Shown here one piece after another: positions 1 to 7,225 of a stretch of 11,554 nucleotides of DNA (within the stretch, counting starts at the first letter, position 1; each line of letters starts with the position of its first letter). The position numbers and the translations under genes are program-made. The notes under the pieces are model-generated. The model was not told where the DNA came from, did not search any database, and worked only from the letters and a program-made list of their open reading frames with translations. Source of the stretch: an uncultured Eggerthella sp. (GTDB lineage: Bacteria; Actinomycetota; Coriobacteriia; Coriobacteriales; Eggerthellaceae); the NCBI GenBank assembly GCA_900547965.1, contig URJE01000054.1, positions 1 to 11,554 of the forward strand. Direction: 5' to 3'.

Positions 1-612
1 ACACTAAAGATGGGCCGCGGGGGGGCGGCCCCCTGCCGCTCCTGCCATTCAACCGTCGTTGTTGGTGCTCGTCGCTCCCGAGGCGGACGGCGGCTTATCT
101 GTGGCTACAATGGGAGTCCGCGTGTGGAACTATGGGGCGGCGCGGACAGCCACCCGAATGCATATCATCGAAACGTACGGGGCTTTCTTGGGGTTGTAGT
201 GACTTGCGTCTTTCGGGGGATTTGGCGCCGTTGTGGCGATCGACCCATTGCGAAAACAAAAAACTGAGTGCTTTTGCAACTTTTTTGCGATTAGGGACTC
301 CCGCCTGCTTCCCGCAAGGCAAAAATGGGCCTTTCCGTGGCTGATTTTCTGCGTTTTCGGACCAGAATCCGCGTTTTGCACCTTGCGACAATCCGTAATC
401 GCAAAAAAGTTGCAGTTTGGGCCGTAAATTTGTTTCTGCGCTCTTGAGGTGGTTTTTAGATGATGCCAGGGGCAATGGGTAGAGCTTTGCGTGCGGGTGT
501 TGTCCGCCAGTCGTCCTGTGGTGCCGGAGGGAAGAGCGAGGCTGCTCGCTGCGCATAAGGGTGATGGCAATCCGCTGAGATTTACCGAGAGACTGTATTT
601 GCAGAAACGAAG
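1..612. other. Non-coding stretch downstream of importer operon
   Basis: I see no convincing gene here. Open frames on both strands lack ribosome sites, recognisable motifs and natural-looking composition. The visible structure is a G+C-only hairpin (GGGCCGC, six G, GCGGCCC; 12-31), a 140-bp inverted-repeat element (275-414, listed separately) and a small 6-bp hairpin AGCGAG/CTCGCT at 535-550. A reading frame that ends at a TGA at 49-51 on the minus strand is blocked by a TAG at 130-132, so it is not the tail of a longer intact gene. What lies to the left of base 1 is unknown. Confidence 0.6.
275..414. repeat. 140-bp inverted-repeat element (MITE-like or structured RNA)
   Basis: The arms at 275-297 and 392-414 are inverted copies with one mismatch over 23 bp; the core TGCAACTTTTTTGCGATT is a perfect 18-bp match. 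Inside, CGCAAGG (314-320) pairs with CCTTGCG (381-387), so the whole 140 bp can fold back on itself. No reading frame in it looks coding and no clear target-site duplication flanks it. The size and ends fit a miniature inverted-repeat transposable element, but a folded non-coding RNA is equally possible from one copy. Confidence 0.55.
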
Positions 613-634
613 AGAGCCCCATTCCTGGGGCTCT
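613..634 (-). terminator. Intrinsic terminator of importer operon
   Basis: A perfect 8-bp stem, AGAGCCCC/GGGGCTCT, has a six-base loop. Read on the minus strand it is followed by CTTCGTTTCTGC, a T-rich though broken tail. It lies about 100 bases beyond the stop codon of the ATPase gene, the right place to end the importer transcript. Confidence 0.65.
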
Positions 635-730
635 AACAGTGCGGTGGTCTTCGAGTGGGGCTTTGTTCCCAGTCGAATGGCTGACTTCACCCGACTGCGC
701 TGAATCCAGCCGTTCTGGCCGAAGCGCTCG

Positions 731-1495
731 TTAGGCCTCGTGCTGACGGACGGCGTCGAACTCGAAAGTATGCAGGAACTTTTGCGCGCGTTCGGTTTTG
801 GGGTGCTCGAAGAAGCGCTCGGGGATATCTTGCTCCACGATTTCGCCTCCATCGAAGAACAGAACGCGGTCGGCAACGGCGCGCGCGAACTGCATTTCGT
901 GGGTAACGATAAGCATCGTTTTGCCCTCCTGCGCCAAGCCCAGGATAACGTCCAGTACCTCGCGCACCATTTCGGGGTCGAGGGCGGCGGTAACCTCGTC
1001 GAGCAGCAGCACTTCGGGCTCCATTGCCAACGCGCGGGCAATGGCAACGCGCTGCTTCTGGCCGCCAGAAAGCTCGCGCGGATAGCTCTTTTCCTTGTCG
1101 GTGAGCCCAACACGCTTCAGAAGGGCGCGCGCCGCTTCTTCGGCCTGCGCCTTCGGGATCTTCTTAACCTTAGTGGGCGCCAGCGTGATGTTGTCGAGCA
1201 CCGTCATATGGGGGAACAGGTCGTAACTCTGGAACACCATGCCAACTTTTTGGCGAAGCTCGGTGAGATCCTTTTCGGAGCTGGTTACCTCCTTGTTGTC
1301 AACCTTGATGGTGCCGCCCTGAATGGGCTCAAGGGCATTGATGCAGCGCAGGAAGGTTGACTTGCCGCACCCTGAGGGGCCGATGACCACAATTACCTCG
1401 CCGCGCTTAACGGAAAGGCTGATATCTTCCAGCACCACGTTGTCGCCGTAGGCTTTCTTAAGATGCTCAATGGAGAGCAGGGCAGTATCGCTCAT
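731..1495 (-). CDS. Polar amino-acid ABC importer, ATP-binding subunit (GlnQ/HisP family)
   Basis: This is the cytoplasmic ATPase that drives the membrane pair encoded just upstream. The 254-residue length is normal for the GlnQ/HisP/ArtP family. Visible motifs in order are Walker A GPSGCGKS (39-46), Q-loop Gln89, signature LSGGQ (142-146), Walker B ending in Asp166-Glu167 with the following D-loop, and the switch His199. All catalytic residues are present. The start ATG lies three bases after the permease stop codon, which suggests translational coupling; the ribosome site (GGAA) is weak, as expected for a coupled gene. It is the last gene of a three-gene minus-strand operon ended by the hairpin at 613-634. 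The family handles polar or charged amino acids and cystine; the actual substrate cannot be read from the ATPase. Confidence 0.95.
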   Translation of the reverse strand: MSDTALLSIEHLKKAYGDNVVLEDISLSVKRGEVIVVIGPSGCGKSTFLRCINALEPIQGGTIKVDNKEVTSSEKDLTELRQKVGMVFQSYDLFPHMTVLDNITLAPTKVKKIPKAQAEEAARALLKRVGLTDKEKSYPRELSGGQKQRVAIARALAMEPEVLLLDEVTAALDPEMVREVLDVILGLAQEGKTMLIVTHEMQFARAVADRVLFFDGGEIVEQDIPERFFEHPKTERAQKFLHTFEFDAVRQHEA

Positions 1496-1498
1496 TGC

Positions 1499-2173
1499 TT
1501 AGTTCCATTTCTTTTCGAGGTGGTTTGCCAACATGCTGATGGGCCAGCAAATAACGAAGTACAGCAACATAATGGTGCCGTAAATGCCGAATACGGCGTT
1601 GGGGGAGGTCATTCGGTTTGCCTCGATGATCTGTTGACCGACCTTCATCATCTCGATAACGCCGATCATCAGCAGCAAGCTGGTGGTTTTGATCATGCGG
1701 GTAATGAGGTTGATGGAGGAAGGAATAAGACGACGGATGGCCTGCGGGATAATGACCTGACGGTAAATCTGTGCTTTATTCAGGCCCAACGCAGCGGCGC
1801 TTTCGTACTGCTGCTTTGGGATACTGGTAAGGGCGCCGCGAACTAGGTCACCCATTTCGCCGGTGCCCCAGAACACGAATACGATGATGGAGGAAAGCTC
1901 CGCCGAGATATTCAGGCCCATAACACGCGTGGCGCCGAAGAACACGATATAGAGAAGCACCAGCTGCGGCATAATGCGCACGATTTCGAGGTACAAACGA
2001 GAAATAACCTTGGCAACAGGGTTTTTCCACGTCATGAAGATGCCGAACAGCATGCCCAGGATAATGCTGAGCACGACAGAGATTGCGCTGATCTGCACCG
2101 CAACCCAAAGGCCCTGCAGAAGGCGGGCGGCGTTTGAGCCCATGAACAGAACATCAAGCCCCAAAGCTTCCAT
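1499..2173 (-). CDS. Polar amino-acid ABC importer, permease subunit (HisQ/GlnP family)
   Basis: This is an integral membrane subunit of a type I importer. I chose the ATG at 2173 because AAAGGAGG lies seven bases before it; a longer in-frame start at 2206 has no such site and would deepen the overlap with the upstream gene. The 224 residues show the HisM/HisQ layout: an N-terminal helix pair, a YLEIVRIMPQLVLLYIVF segment equivalent to the family's 'E-hydrophobic-R-x-P' region, and an EAA cytoplasmic loop ending ESAAALGLN followed by IIPQAIR, which docks on the ATPase. The gene overlaps the preceding permease gene by 20 bases. No substrate-binding domain is fused to it, so the external receptor must be encoded elsewhere. 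Confidence 0.93.
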   Translation of the reverse strand: MEALGLDVLFMGSNAARLLQGLWVAVQISAISVVLSIILGMLFGIFMTWKNPVAKVISRLYLEIVRIMPQLVLLYIVFFGATRVMGLNISAELSSIIVFVFWGTGEMGDLVRGALTSIPKQQYESAAALGLNKAQIYRQVIIPQAIRRLIPSSINLITRMIKTTSLLLMIGVIEMMKVGQQIIEANRMTSPNAVFGIYGTIMLLYFVICWPISMLANHLEKKWN

Positions 2174-2813
2174 GGCGCAACCTCCTTTCAATGTACGTAC
2201 CAGCAACGGAAACCGGCACCAGGATAATGAGGTAGAACGCTACGAGCATTACCAGGCATTCGGTGGTTTTGTAGTAGAGGCCCATCAGGTCTTTCGTGAC
2301 GAACATGAGGTCCATCAGGCTGATTGCGGAAAACACGCTGGTTTCCTTCAGCAGGAAGATAACGTTGGCGACAAACGAGGGGAAGCTCAGCGAAACGGCC
2401 TGCGGAAGCACCACGTAACGCATGGACTGCAGTTTCGAAAGACCCAGGCTGATAGCGCTTTCGCGCTGGATGGGCTCCACGTTTTCCAGGCCAGCACGGA
2501 ACGATTCGGCCATGTAGGCGCCGCCGTGCAATGCGAGGCCAACCATACCGCACACTTCTGGCGTGATGGAAAAGCCCATGCGAGGCAGGCCAAAATAGAA
2601 GAAGAACAGCTGAATAAGCAATGGCGTGTTGCGGAACAGCTCGATGTATACGCGACAAAGCTGGCGAAGCACAGGGATGCGGAAGTGCACGATCATGGCC
2701 ACAATGAGGCCGATGATGACGGATCCGGCGATGCCGATCCATCCAATGCTCAGCGTCAGCCACGCCGCATCCTCGTACAGAGGAAGGTATTGCGCCATGG
2801 CGTCGAAGTTCAA
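2154..2813 (-). CDS. Polar amino-acid ABC importer, permease subunit (HisM/GlnP family)
   Basis: This is the second membrane subunit and presumably forms a heterodimer with the product of the next gene. The best start is TTG at 2813, with AAAGGA seven bases upstream; the ATG at 2798 has no ribosome site and the ATG at 2837 precedes that site. From TTG it is 219 residues. It carries the hallmark YIELFRNTPLLIQLFFFYFG stretch of the HisM/GlnP family and an EAA loop (RESAISLGLS, then VLPQAVS) that contacts the ATPase. It is the first gene of the operon, about 47 bases after the predicted transcription start. A nearby solute-binding protein gene, usual for this transporter class, is absent: the next gene upstream is a divergent exporter. 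Confidence 0.92.
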   Translation of the reverse strand: MNFDAMAQYLPLYEDAAWLTLSIGWIGIAGSVIIGLIVAMIVHFRIPVLRQLCRVYIELFRNTPLLIQLFFFYFGLPRMGFSITPEVCGMVGLALHGGAYMAESFRAGLENVEPIQRESAISLGLSKLQSMRYVVLPQAVSLSFPSFVANVIFLLKETSVFSAISLMDLMFVTKDLMGLYYKTTECLVMLVAFYLIILVPVSVAGTYIERRLRHGSFGA

Positions 2814-2866
2814 CGCGGGGTCCTTTCTACATTGCAAAACCTATAAGTTTGATAGGATTAAGGGGG

Positions 2867-2894
2867 ATTGTAGAACGATGGCAATGCAAGTCAA
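2867..2894 (-). promoter_or_regulatory. Sigma70-type promoter of importer operon
   Basis: Reading the minus strand, TTGACT (2894-2889) and TACAAT (2872-2867) are separated by 16 bases. Both boxes match five of six consensus positions. Transcription would start near 2860 and leave a leader of roughly 47 bases before the TTG start of the first permease. Confidence 0.7.
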
Positions 2895-2921
2895 GCGTTT
2901 TTAGGGGCAAGACAGCATGCC

Positions 2922-2950
2922 TTGGCAAAAAGCCAACAGCTTTACATATT
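2922..2950 (+). promoter_or_regulatory. Candidate promoter of ABC exporter gene
   Basis: TTGGCA (2922-2927) and CATATT (2945-2950) are separated by 17 bases. The -35 box matches five of six consensus positions and the -10 box four of six. It sits back to back with the importer promoter, their -35 boxes 27 bases apart, and would give a long leader of about 190 bases. Other promoters closer to the gene cannot be excluded. Confidence 0.4.
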
Positions 2951-3065
2951 ACTGGTTTAAGCGGCCATTGTGGCACTCGGCGTGCGCGAATCTCGTATTC
3001 GGCGAAGTGGTGGCGGTTTGCGCTTCGGCGGGTGCTAGACTTCGGTTGCAACGAGGACGCGGGTT

Positions 3066-3089
3066 CGCCCCAGCACGTGCGCTGGGGCG
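3066..3089 (+). promoter_or_regulatory. GC-rich hairpin in exporter leader
   Basis: CGCCCCAGC (3066-3074) and GCTGGGGCG (3081-3089) form a perfect 9-bp stem with a six-base loop. No T-run follows, so it is not an intrinsic terminator. It lies 58 bases before the likely start of the exporter gene and may be a leader structure, a protein site or simply chance in GC-rich DNA. Confidence 0.45.
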
Positions 3090-3147
3090 GTGCGCAAGGC
3101 CTGCTGCGATTTTGAATTCATTACCCAGAATGGAAAGGAAGCAGATT

Positions 3148-4941
3148 TTGAGCGAGCCGGAAAAGCGGGAGGTTCCCTTTAAGGAAGTGGCGCGAAAATT
3201 CGTCAGCTACTACAAACCGTTCACGTTTTTGTTCGTTGCCGACCTTGCATGTGCAACGCTGCTTGCTGCCATCGACTTGGCATTCCCTCAGATCCTCAAC
3301 TTCTTTGTGCGCGATTTCTTCGTCAATGCGCGCGATGCCATTATGGGCGTATTGCCGTGGGTGGCTGCCGGTCTGGTGGCAATGTATGTGGTGCGCAGCT
3401 TGTGTCAGTACTTCATTTCTTGCTGGGGTCACATTATGGGCGCACGTATGGAGGCGCGGATGCGCATGGATTTGTTCCAGCAGTATCAGCGCCTGAGCTT
3501 TTCGTATTACGACCGCAATAACACCGGCGAAATGATGTCGAAGCTGGTTACCGATCTGTTTGATATTTCGGAGGTGGCCCACCATGGCCCCGAGAACCTT
3601 TTCATCGCAACCCTGAAAATCGTGGGTTCCTTCACGTTGCTGATGTTCATCAATGTTCCGCTTACGTTGGTGATGATGGCGGTGACGGCTGTCATGGCAA
3701 CGTATGCGTTTGTCCAGAACTACCGTAAGCGCATAATCTTCCGCCAGAATCGTGTGCGCATGGCGGGTTTGAACGCGCGTTTGCAGGATTCGCTGGGCGG
3801 CATTCGCGTGGTGAAGGGTTTTGGCAACGAGCGTATCGAGATCGACAAGTTCGGCCATGCCAATGAAGAATTTATCGAAACGAAGGAGCTTTCGTACCGT
3901 TTCATGGGCCAATTCCAGATGGCATCGAGCTTCTTCACGGGCGCGCTGTACACGGCAACTATTGTGGGCGGCGGCCTGTTTGTTGCACAGGGCATCCTCG
4001 ATCCTGCCGATATGGTTATGTATGCGCTCTACATCGGCATCTTTATTGCTCCCGTGGAGCTGCTCATCAACTTCACCGAAACGTTTCAGAAGGGCTATGC
4101 GGGCTTTCGCCGTTTCGTCGAAACGCTTGCCGAACGTCCGGGGGTTGAAAACAAGCCCAATGCCATTGATCTTGGTGTTGTGGTTGACGAAGGGGCCGCT
4201 CCGAGCATCAGCTATTCGGATGTTCATTTCTCGTATGTTGACGGCAAGGAAGTGCTGTGTGGCTTGAACCTCGAGGTGCCCGCGGGGTCTACTGTGGCGT
4301 TGGTCGGTCCTTCGGGTGGCGGAAAAACAACCACGTGCTCGCTGCTGCCGCGCTTCTATGATGTGTCGTCTGGCTCTGTGAAAATCGACGGTATCGATGT
4401 GCGCGATGCCACGTTGGAGTCGCTTCGTGCGCAGGTGGGTATCGTGCAACAGGACGTGTATCTGTTCGAGGGCACTATTCGCGAGAACATCCTGTATGGC
4501 GACCCGTCCGCTTCCCCGGAGCGGGTTGAATGGGCTGCGCGTCAGGCGAATATCCACGAGTTTATTGTTGGCTTGGAAGATGGCTATGACACGTTTGTGG
4601 GCGAGCGCGGCACCCGCCTTTCGGGTGGTCAGAAGCAGCGCATCGCCATTGCGCGTGTTTTCTTGCGCGACCCTCATATTCTGGTGCTGGACGAAGCAAC
4701 CAGTGCTCTGGACAACGAAAGTGAAGAGCGCGTCCAAGCATCGCTCGAGCGGTTGAGCGAAAACCGCACCACCTTGGTAATTGCGCATCGCCTTTCCACC
4801 ATTCGCAACGCTGATTTCATCGCGGTAGTAGACGAGGGGCGCGTGGTCGAAGTGGGCTCGCATGAAGAGTTGCGGGCCCAAGGCGGCATCTACGATCGCT
4901 ATTACCGCATGCAGTTCGCGGGCAAGCGGGAAGCGGAGTAG
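3148..4941 (+). CDS. ABC exporter half-transporter (fused membrane and ATPase domains, MsbA/BmrA type)
   Basis: The 597-residue protein has the normal length of a bacterial exporter half-transporter that works as a homo- or heterodimer to push lipids, drugs or peptides out of the cell. Residues about 20-300 are the six-helix membrane domain, including the SFSYYDRNNTGEMMSKLVTD coupling region typical of the family. The ATPase domain follows, with Walker A GPSGGGKT (from 387), LSGGQ (491-495), Walker B ILVLDE (511-516, catalytic Glu516) and switch His547. All ATPase residues are intact. I chose TTG at 3148 because AAAGGA lies eight bases upstream; ATG at 3130 is in frame but has no ribosome site. 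It diverges from the importer operon and a metal-binding-domain gene follows after 87 bases. No partner half-transporter is adjacent, which favours a homodimer. The substrate is unknown. Confidence 0.93.
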   Translation: MSEPEKREVPFKEVARKFVSYYKPFTFLFVADLACATLLAAIDLAFPQILNFFVRDFFVNARDAIMGVLPWVAAGLVAMYVVRSLCQYFISCWGHIMGARMEARMRMDLFQQYQRLSFSYYDRNNTGEMMSKLVTDLFDISEVAHHGPENLFIATLKIVGSFTLLMFINVPLTLVMMAVTAVMATYAFVQNYRKRIIFRQNRVRMAGLNARLQDSLGGIRVVKGFGNERIEIDKFGHANEEFIETKELSYRFMGQFQMASSFFTGALYTATIVGGGLFVAQGILDPADMVMYALYIGIFIAPVELLINFTETFQKGYAGFRRFVETLAERPGVENKPNAIDLGVVVDEGAAPSISYSDVHFSYVDGKEVLCGLNLEVPAGSTVALVGPSGGGKTTTCSLLPRFYDVSSGSVKIDGIDVRDATLESLRAQVGIVQQDVYLFEGTIRENILYGDPSASPERVEWAARQANIHEFIVGLEDGYDTFVGERGTRLSGGQKQRIAIARVFLRDPHILVLDEATSALDNESEERVQASLERLSENRTTLVIAHRLSTIRNADFIAVVDEGRVVEVGSHEELRAQGGIYDRYYRMQFAGKREAE

Positions 4942-5028
4942 CTGCTTGCGGCATTTGTTGGTGCCGCGGGCAATCTGGGTGTACCCTGTGTTTGTTAGAT
5001 AAGGCGAACTTTCAGGGAAAGGTTCAAG

Positions 5029-5289
5029 ATGATCAGAACCGTAGTCGATATTGACGGCATGATGTGCGGCATGTGCGAATCGCATGTCAACGACGCTGTG
5101 CGCAACAATTTCAAGGTGAAGAAGGTGTCTTCTTCACACGGTAAGGGGCGCACGGTGATTGAATCGGAGGCTCCCCTCGATGAGGGCGAGCTCCGCCGCG
5201 TGATCGGAGCAACCGGCTACGAGGTACAACAGGTGACCTCCGAAGAAGTTCAGAAGAAGGGCCTGTTAGGCGGCTTGTTTGGAAAATAA
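5029..5289 (+). CDS. Small heavy-metal-associated (HMA) domain protein, CopZ-like
   Basis: The 86 residues are one HMA fold (beta-alpha-beta-beta-alpha-beta) plus a short tail. The motif GMMCGMC (residues 10-16) matches GMxCxxC, in which the two cysteines (13 and 16) bind Cu(I) or another soft metal. Such proteins are cytoplasmic copper chaperones that pass metal to a P-type ATPase or to a CsoR/CopY sensor; none of these partners is in the window. The tail KKGLLGGLFGK is unusual for CopZ and ends in a glycine/hydrophobic patch. GGGAAAGG precedes the ATG with six bases of spacing. It lies 87 bases after the ABC exporter gene with no intrinsic terminator between them, so read-through transcription is likely. 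Whether the two act together is inference only. Confidence 0.88.
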   Translation: MIRTVVDIDGMMCGMCESHVNDAVRNNFKVKKVSSSHGKGRTVIESEAPLDEGELRRVIGATGYEVQQVTSEEVQKKGLLGGLFGK

Positions 5290-5294
5290 TCCCA

Positions 5295-5326
5295 TGCATA
5301 CGGCGGTGTTGTTGTCGCCGTATGCA
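5295..5326. terminator. Strong terminator between convergent genes
   Basis: An 11-bp perfect stem, TGCATACGGCG/CGCCGTATGCA, has a ten-base loop. It begins six bases after the HMA gene stop codon. On the plus strand the tail is AGCTGCGTTTTGG; on the minus strand it is TGGGATTATTTTCC. It could therefore end both the exporter/HMA transcript and the converging glycosyltransferase transcript. Confidence 0.75.
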
Positions 5327-5411
5327 GCTGCGTTTTGGCGACGGAGCGGCTTCTGGTGAACGCGGCAAAGCCCCATAAGGCATCGCCGCTGTGCCGGATT
5401 ATAGAATGATC

Positions 5412-6659
5412 CTAACGCACACGATAGGGCTTGCTGCCCCAATAGAATTTCAGCAGGTGTTTCTTGGGCGCACCAAGCGTTCCCACCAAATCGAGCGTAG
5501 CCACGGCGGCATCGTGTGCGGCGTTCGGGCGGCGCAGCGATTCGCCTCCGCTGAGCATGGTTTGAAGCTGGGCGGGGTTTTCGTGGATCTGCTGCAGGCG
5601 CTCAACCAGCTCTTCTGCGGTTTCGGCAGTAACGGCAGCGCCAGCTTTGGTGACCGTATAGGTGTTGGCGCGTTCTTGGCCGTACGACTTGCCCACCAAA
5701 ACCAAGGGCAAACGCGCGCACAGGCACTCGGTGGTTGCCAGGCCGCCCGACTTTGCCACGATCATGTCGCTTGCTTCCATCAGCTGCGGAATGCGCTCGA
5801 TGTAGTTGTACACGGAAACGTTCGTGATACCCCGTTCCGCAAAGAACCCTTTCAGCCCATTGGCGTACTCTTCGTCGGCGCCGGCTAGGAAAGCGAAGTG
5901 CATGTTGGGGAATTCGGAAAGAAGCGGCACAACCTTGTTCACGATTTCGCGGAATGGGATATAGGGCTGCGAGTGACGAGCGCCAGCCATCACCATTACG
6001 ATCATTTTGTCTTGCGGAAGGCCGAATTGCTTCAGCACCTCAGCTCGATCGATGGGGTCGGTAAATCCCTTTCGTACCGGAATACCCGTGACCTTGATGT
6101 GGCTTTCGGGCACCTTGCGCGGCGTGAGTTCCTTCACCATGGTTTCGTCGGCGGCGCAGAACAGGTCGCAATCAAGGTGCGGCCAAAGGCCCTCCGCGCC
6201 GTAGTCGGTAGGGATGCAGGCTACGGGGAAGGTTTGCCCGGTAACCATCTTTGCGGCAACCGATGCGTTGGCGGCAACAATGTGCGTTGCCAGGATGGCG
6301 ATGGGCTTGCGCTTTCGAACGATTTTGGTGAATGGCGAGAACATGAATGGCGACCATGCCGAGCCACCGCCCCACAGCAGGCGTCCCGTAAAGGTGCGAT
6401 GCCAGGTGATGTCGTAGAGCCAGTTAAAGGAAACGGTCACGTTGGCGGTTTTGTCGCCGTCGAATTTTATGTAGCCGTAGTCGAGGATGTCCAGCACGGC
6501 GATTTCGGCGTTCTCCGGCAGGGCGGCATGCTTGCCGCAAAGATCTTCAAGGGCCTGAGCGGTTGCCTGTGCGGCGCTGCGATGGCCTGAGCCAACAGAG
6601 GCGTACGTGATGATGACCAAGGGACGATTCGACGTTTCGTCGCATGTGGTAGTGATCAT
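5412..6659 (-). CDS. Glycosyltransferase, MGDG synthase/UgtP/MurG-like (GT28 type)
   Basis: The protein probably transfers a sugar from a nucleotide sugar to a membrane lipid, as the processive diacylglycerol glucosyltransferases (UgtP) and plant MGDG synthases do, at the inner face of the membrane. The 415 residues fit the family. The N-terminal acceptor half begins with a beta strand and GSGH (23-26), the lipid-acceptor motif of this group. The C-terminal donor half has SGGLATTE (304-311) and GQERAN (327-332), the usual nucleotide-sugar pocket. The glycine-rich loop starting the donor half is atypical, reading MAGARHSQ (224-231) instead of GGSxG-like. I chose ATG at 6659 because AAGGAGG lies four bases upstream; the longer frame to 6800 has no ribosome site and a low-quality extension. 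It is transcribed alone, convergent with the HMA gene. Sugar and lipid cannot be determined here. Confidence 0.87.
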   Translation of the reverse strand: MITTTCDETSNRPLVIITYASVGSGHRSAAQATAQALEDLCGKHAALPENAEIAVLDILDYGYIKFDGDKTANVTVSFNWLYDITWHRTFTGRLLWGGGSAWSPFMFSPFTKIVRKRKPIAILATHIVAANASVAAKMVTGQTFPVACIPTDYGAEGLWPHLDCDLFCAADETMVKELTPRKVPESHIKVTGIPVRKGFTDPIDRAEVLKQFGLPQDKMIVMVMAGARHSQPYIPFREIVNKVVPLLSEFPNMHFAFLAGADEEYANGLKGFFAERGITNVSVYNYIERIPQLMEASDMIVAKSGGLATTECLCARLPLVLVGKSYGQERANTYTVTKAGAAVTAETAEELVERLQQIHENPAQLQTMLSGGESLRRPNAAHDAAVATLDLVGTLGAPKKHLLKFYWGSKPYRVR

Positions 6660-6880
6660 CGCGCCTCCTTCCAGCTGTGATTTTGCGTTTTGCGGCAAAC
6701 CCGAAAGGGGCATGCGCTCTTGTTCTGTTCGGTGCGAGACAGTATGCGCCAAATGTCGAGGTCTTGTTCCGCTTAGTCTATCTAACCAGAAATAAGGCAC
6801 AAACGGGAGCAGCGTTGTTGCAAAAAACGTGGTAAGAGCGTAAGCGGGTGGCTAATCTGTGGGAGTGGATATTTTGACTC

Positions 6881-6909
6881 TTGCGGAAAAATTGATCGTT
6901 GCGTATACT
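6881..6909 (+). promoter_or_regulatory. Promoter of tRNA-Thr
   Basis: TTGCGG (6881-6886) and TATACT (6904-6909) are separated by 17 bases. The -10 box matches five of six consensus positions. The predicted start is about 25 bases before the mature tRNA, a short leader typical of single tRNA genes. Confidence 0.6.
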
Positions 6910-6939
6910 TCTATGGCGCTTGTTTTTAGCGTCGGGAGC

Positions 6940-7015
<76 letters not shown>

Positions 7016-7026
7016 TCGAATTTGCA

Positions 7027-7062
7027 GGTCAGTCGTTTATGCGACTGGCCTTTTTGTTTTTC
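7027..7062 (+). terminator. Intrinsic terminator of tRNA-Thr
   Basis: GGTCAGTCG (7027-7035) pairs with CGACTGGCC (7042-7050), nine pairs with one G-T, across a six-base loop, followed by TTTTTGTTTTTC. This is a classical terminator placed 11 bases after the encoded CCA. Confidence 0.9.
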
Positions 7063-7085
7063 TTGCTCCGAATAGCCAGCTCGGA

Positions 7086-7225
7086 AAAGTGGGAATACGG
7101 GGACAGGCACCGTTTTCCCGCTCAACAAACAGGGCCTAGCTCGTGTTGAAATTCGTTAGCTAGACCCTGTCTTTTTGCGCTATGGCTAAATGGCGAAACG
7201 ATACCTGTCCCCATATTCCCGCTTT
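7086..7225. repeat. Nested palindromic repeat with GGGGACAGG ends (MITE/REPIN-like)
   Basis: The outer arms 7086-7115 and 7196-7225 are inverted copies matching at 26 of 30 bases, each with the core GGGGACAGG. An inner pair, 7129-7141 and 7158-7170, matches at 12 of 13 bases (ACAGGGCCTAGCT type) and is followed on the plus strand by CTTTTT, so the centre could act as a terminator. There is no coding frame. From general knowledge, GGGGACAGG(C/T)AC sequences recur as dispersed palindromes in many genomes, often with IS200-like/REP-associated transposases; that link is recalled, not tested here. The element sits just after the tRNA-Thr unit and before the MFS gene. Confidence 0.75.

Noticed and set aside
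12..31. GC hairpin as a terminator for a gene left of the window
   Set aside because: The stem is perfect, but the loop is all G, the T-run is absent on the plus strand and weak on the minus strand, and the adjacent minus-strand frame is stopped at 130-132.
130..1113. A 327-codon minus-strand frame overlapping the ATPase gene and the left non-coding region
   Set aside because: Its first third is an out-of-frame reading of the ATPase gene and the rest shows no motif, so it is a chance open frame.
3121..5085. A 654-codon open frame antisense to the ABC exporter
   Set aside because: It mirrors the exporter gene, is rich in His/Arg/Gln as antisense frames of GC-rich genes are, and has no domain or ribosome site; the sense frame has all ABC motifs.
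5898..6590. A 230-codon plus-strand frame inside the glycosyltransferase gene
   Set aside because: It lies wholly antisense to a gene with clear motifs and has no family features.
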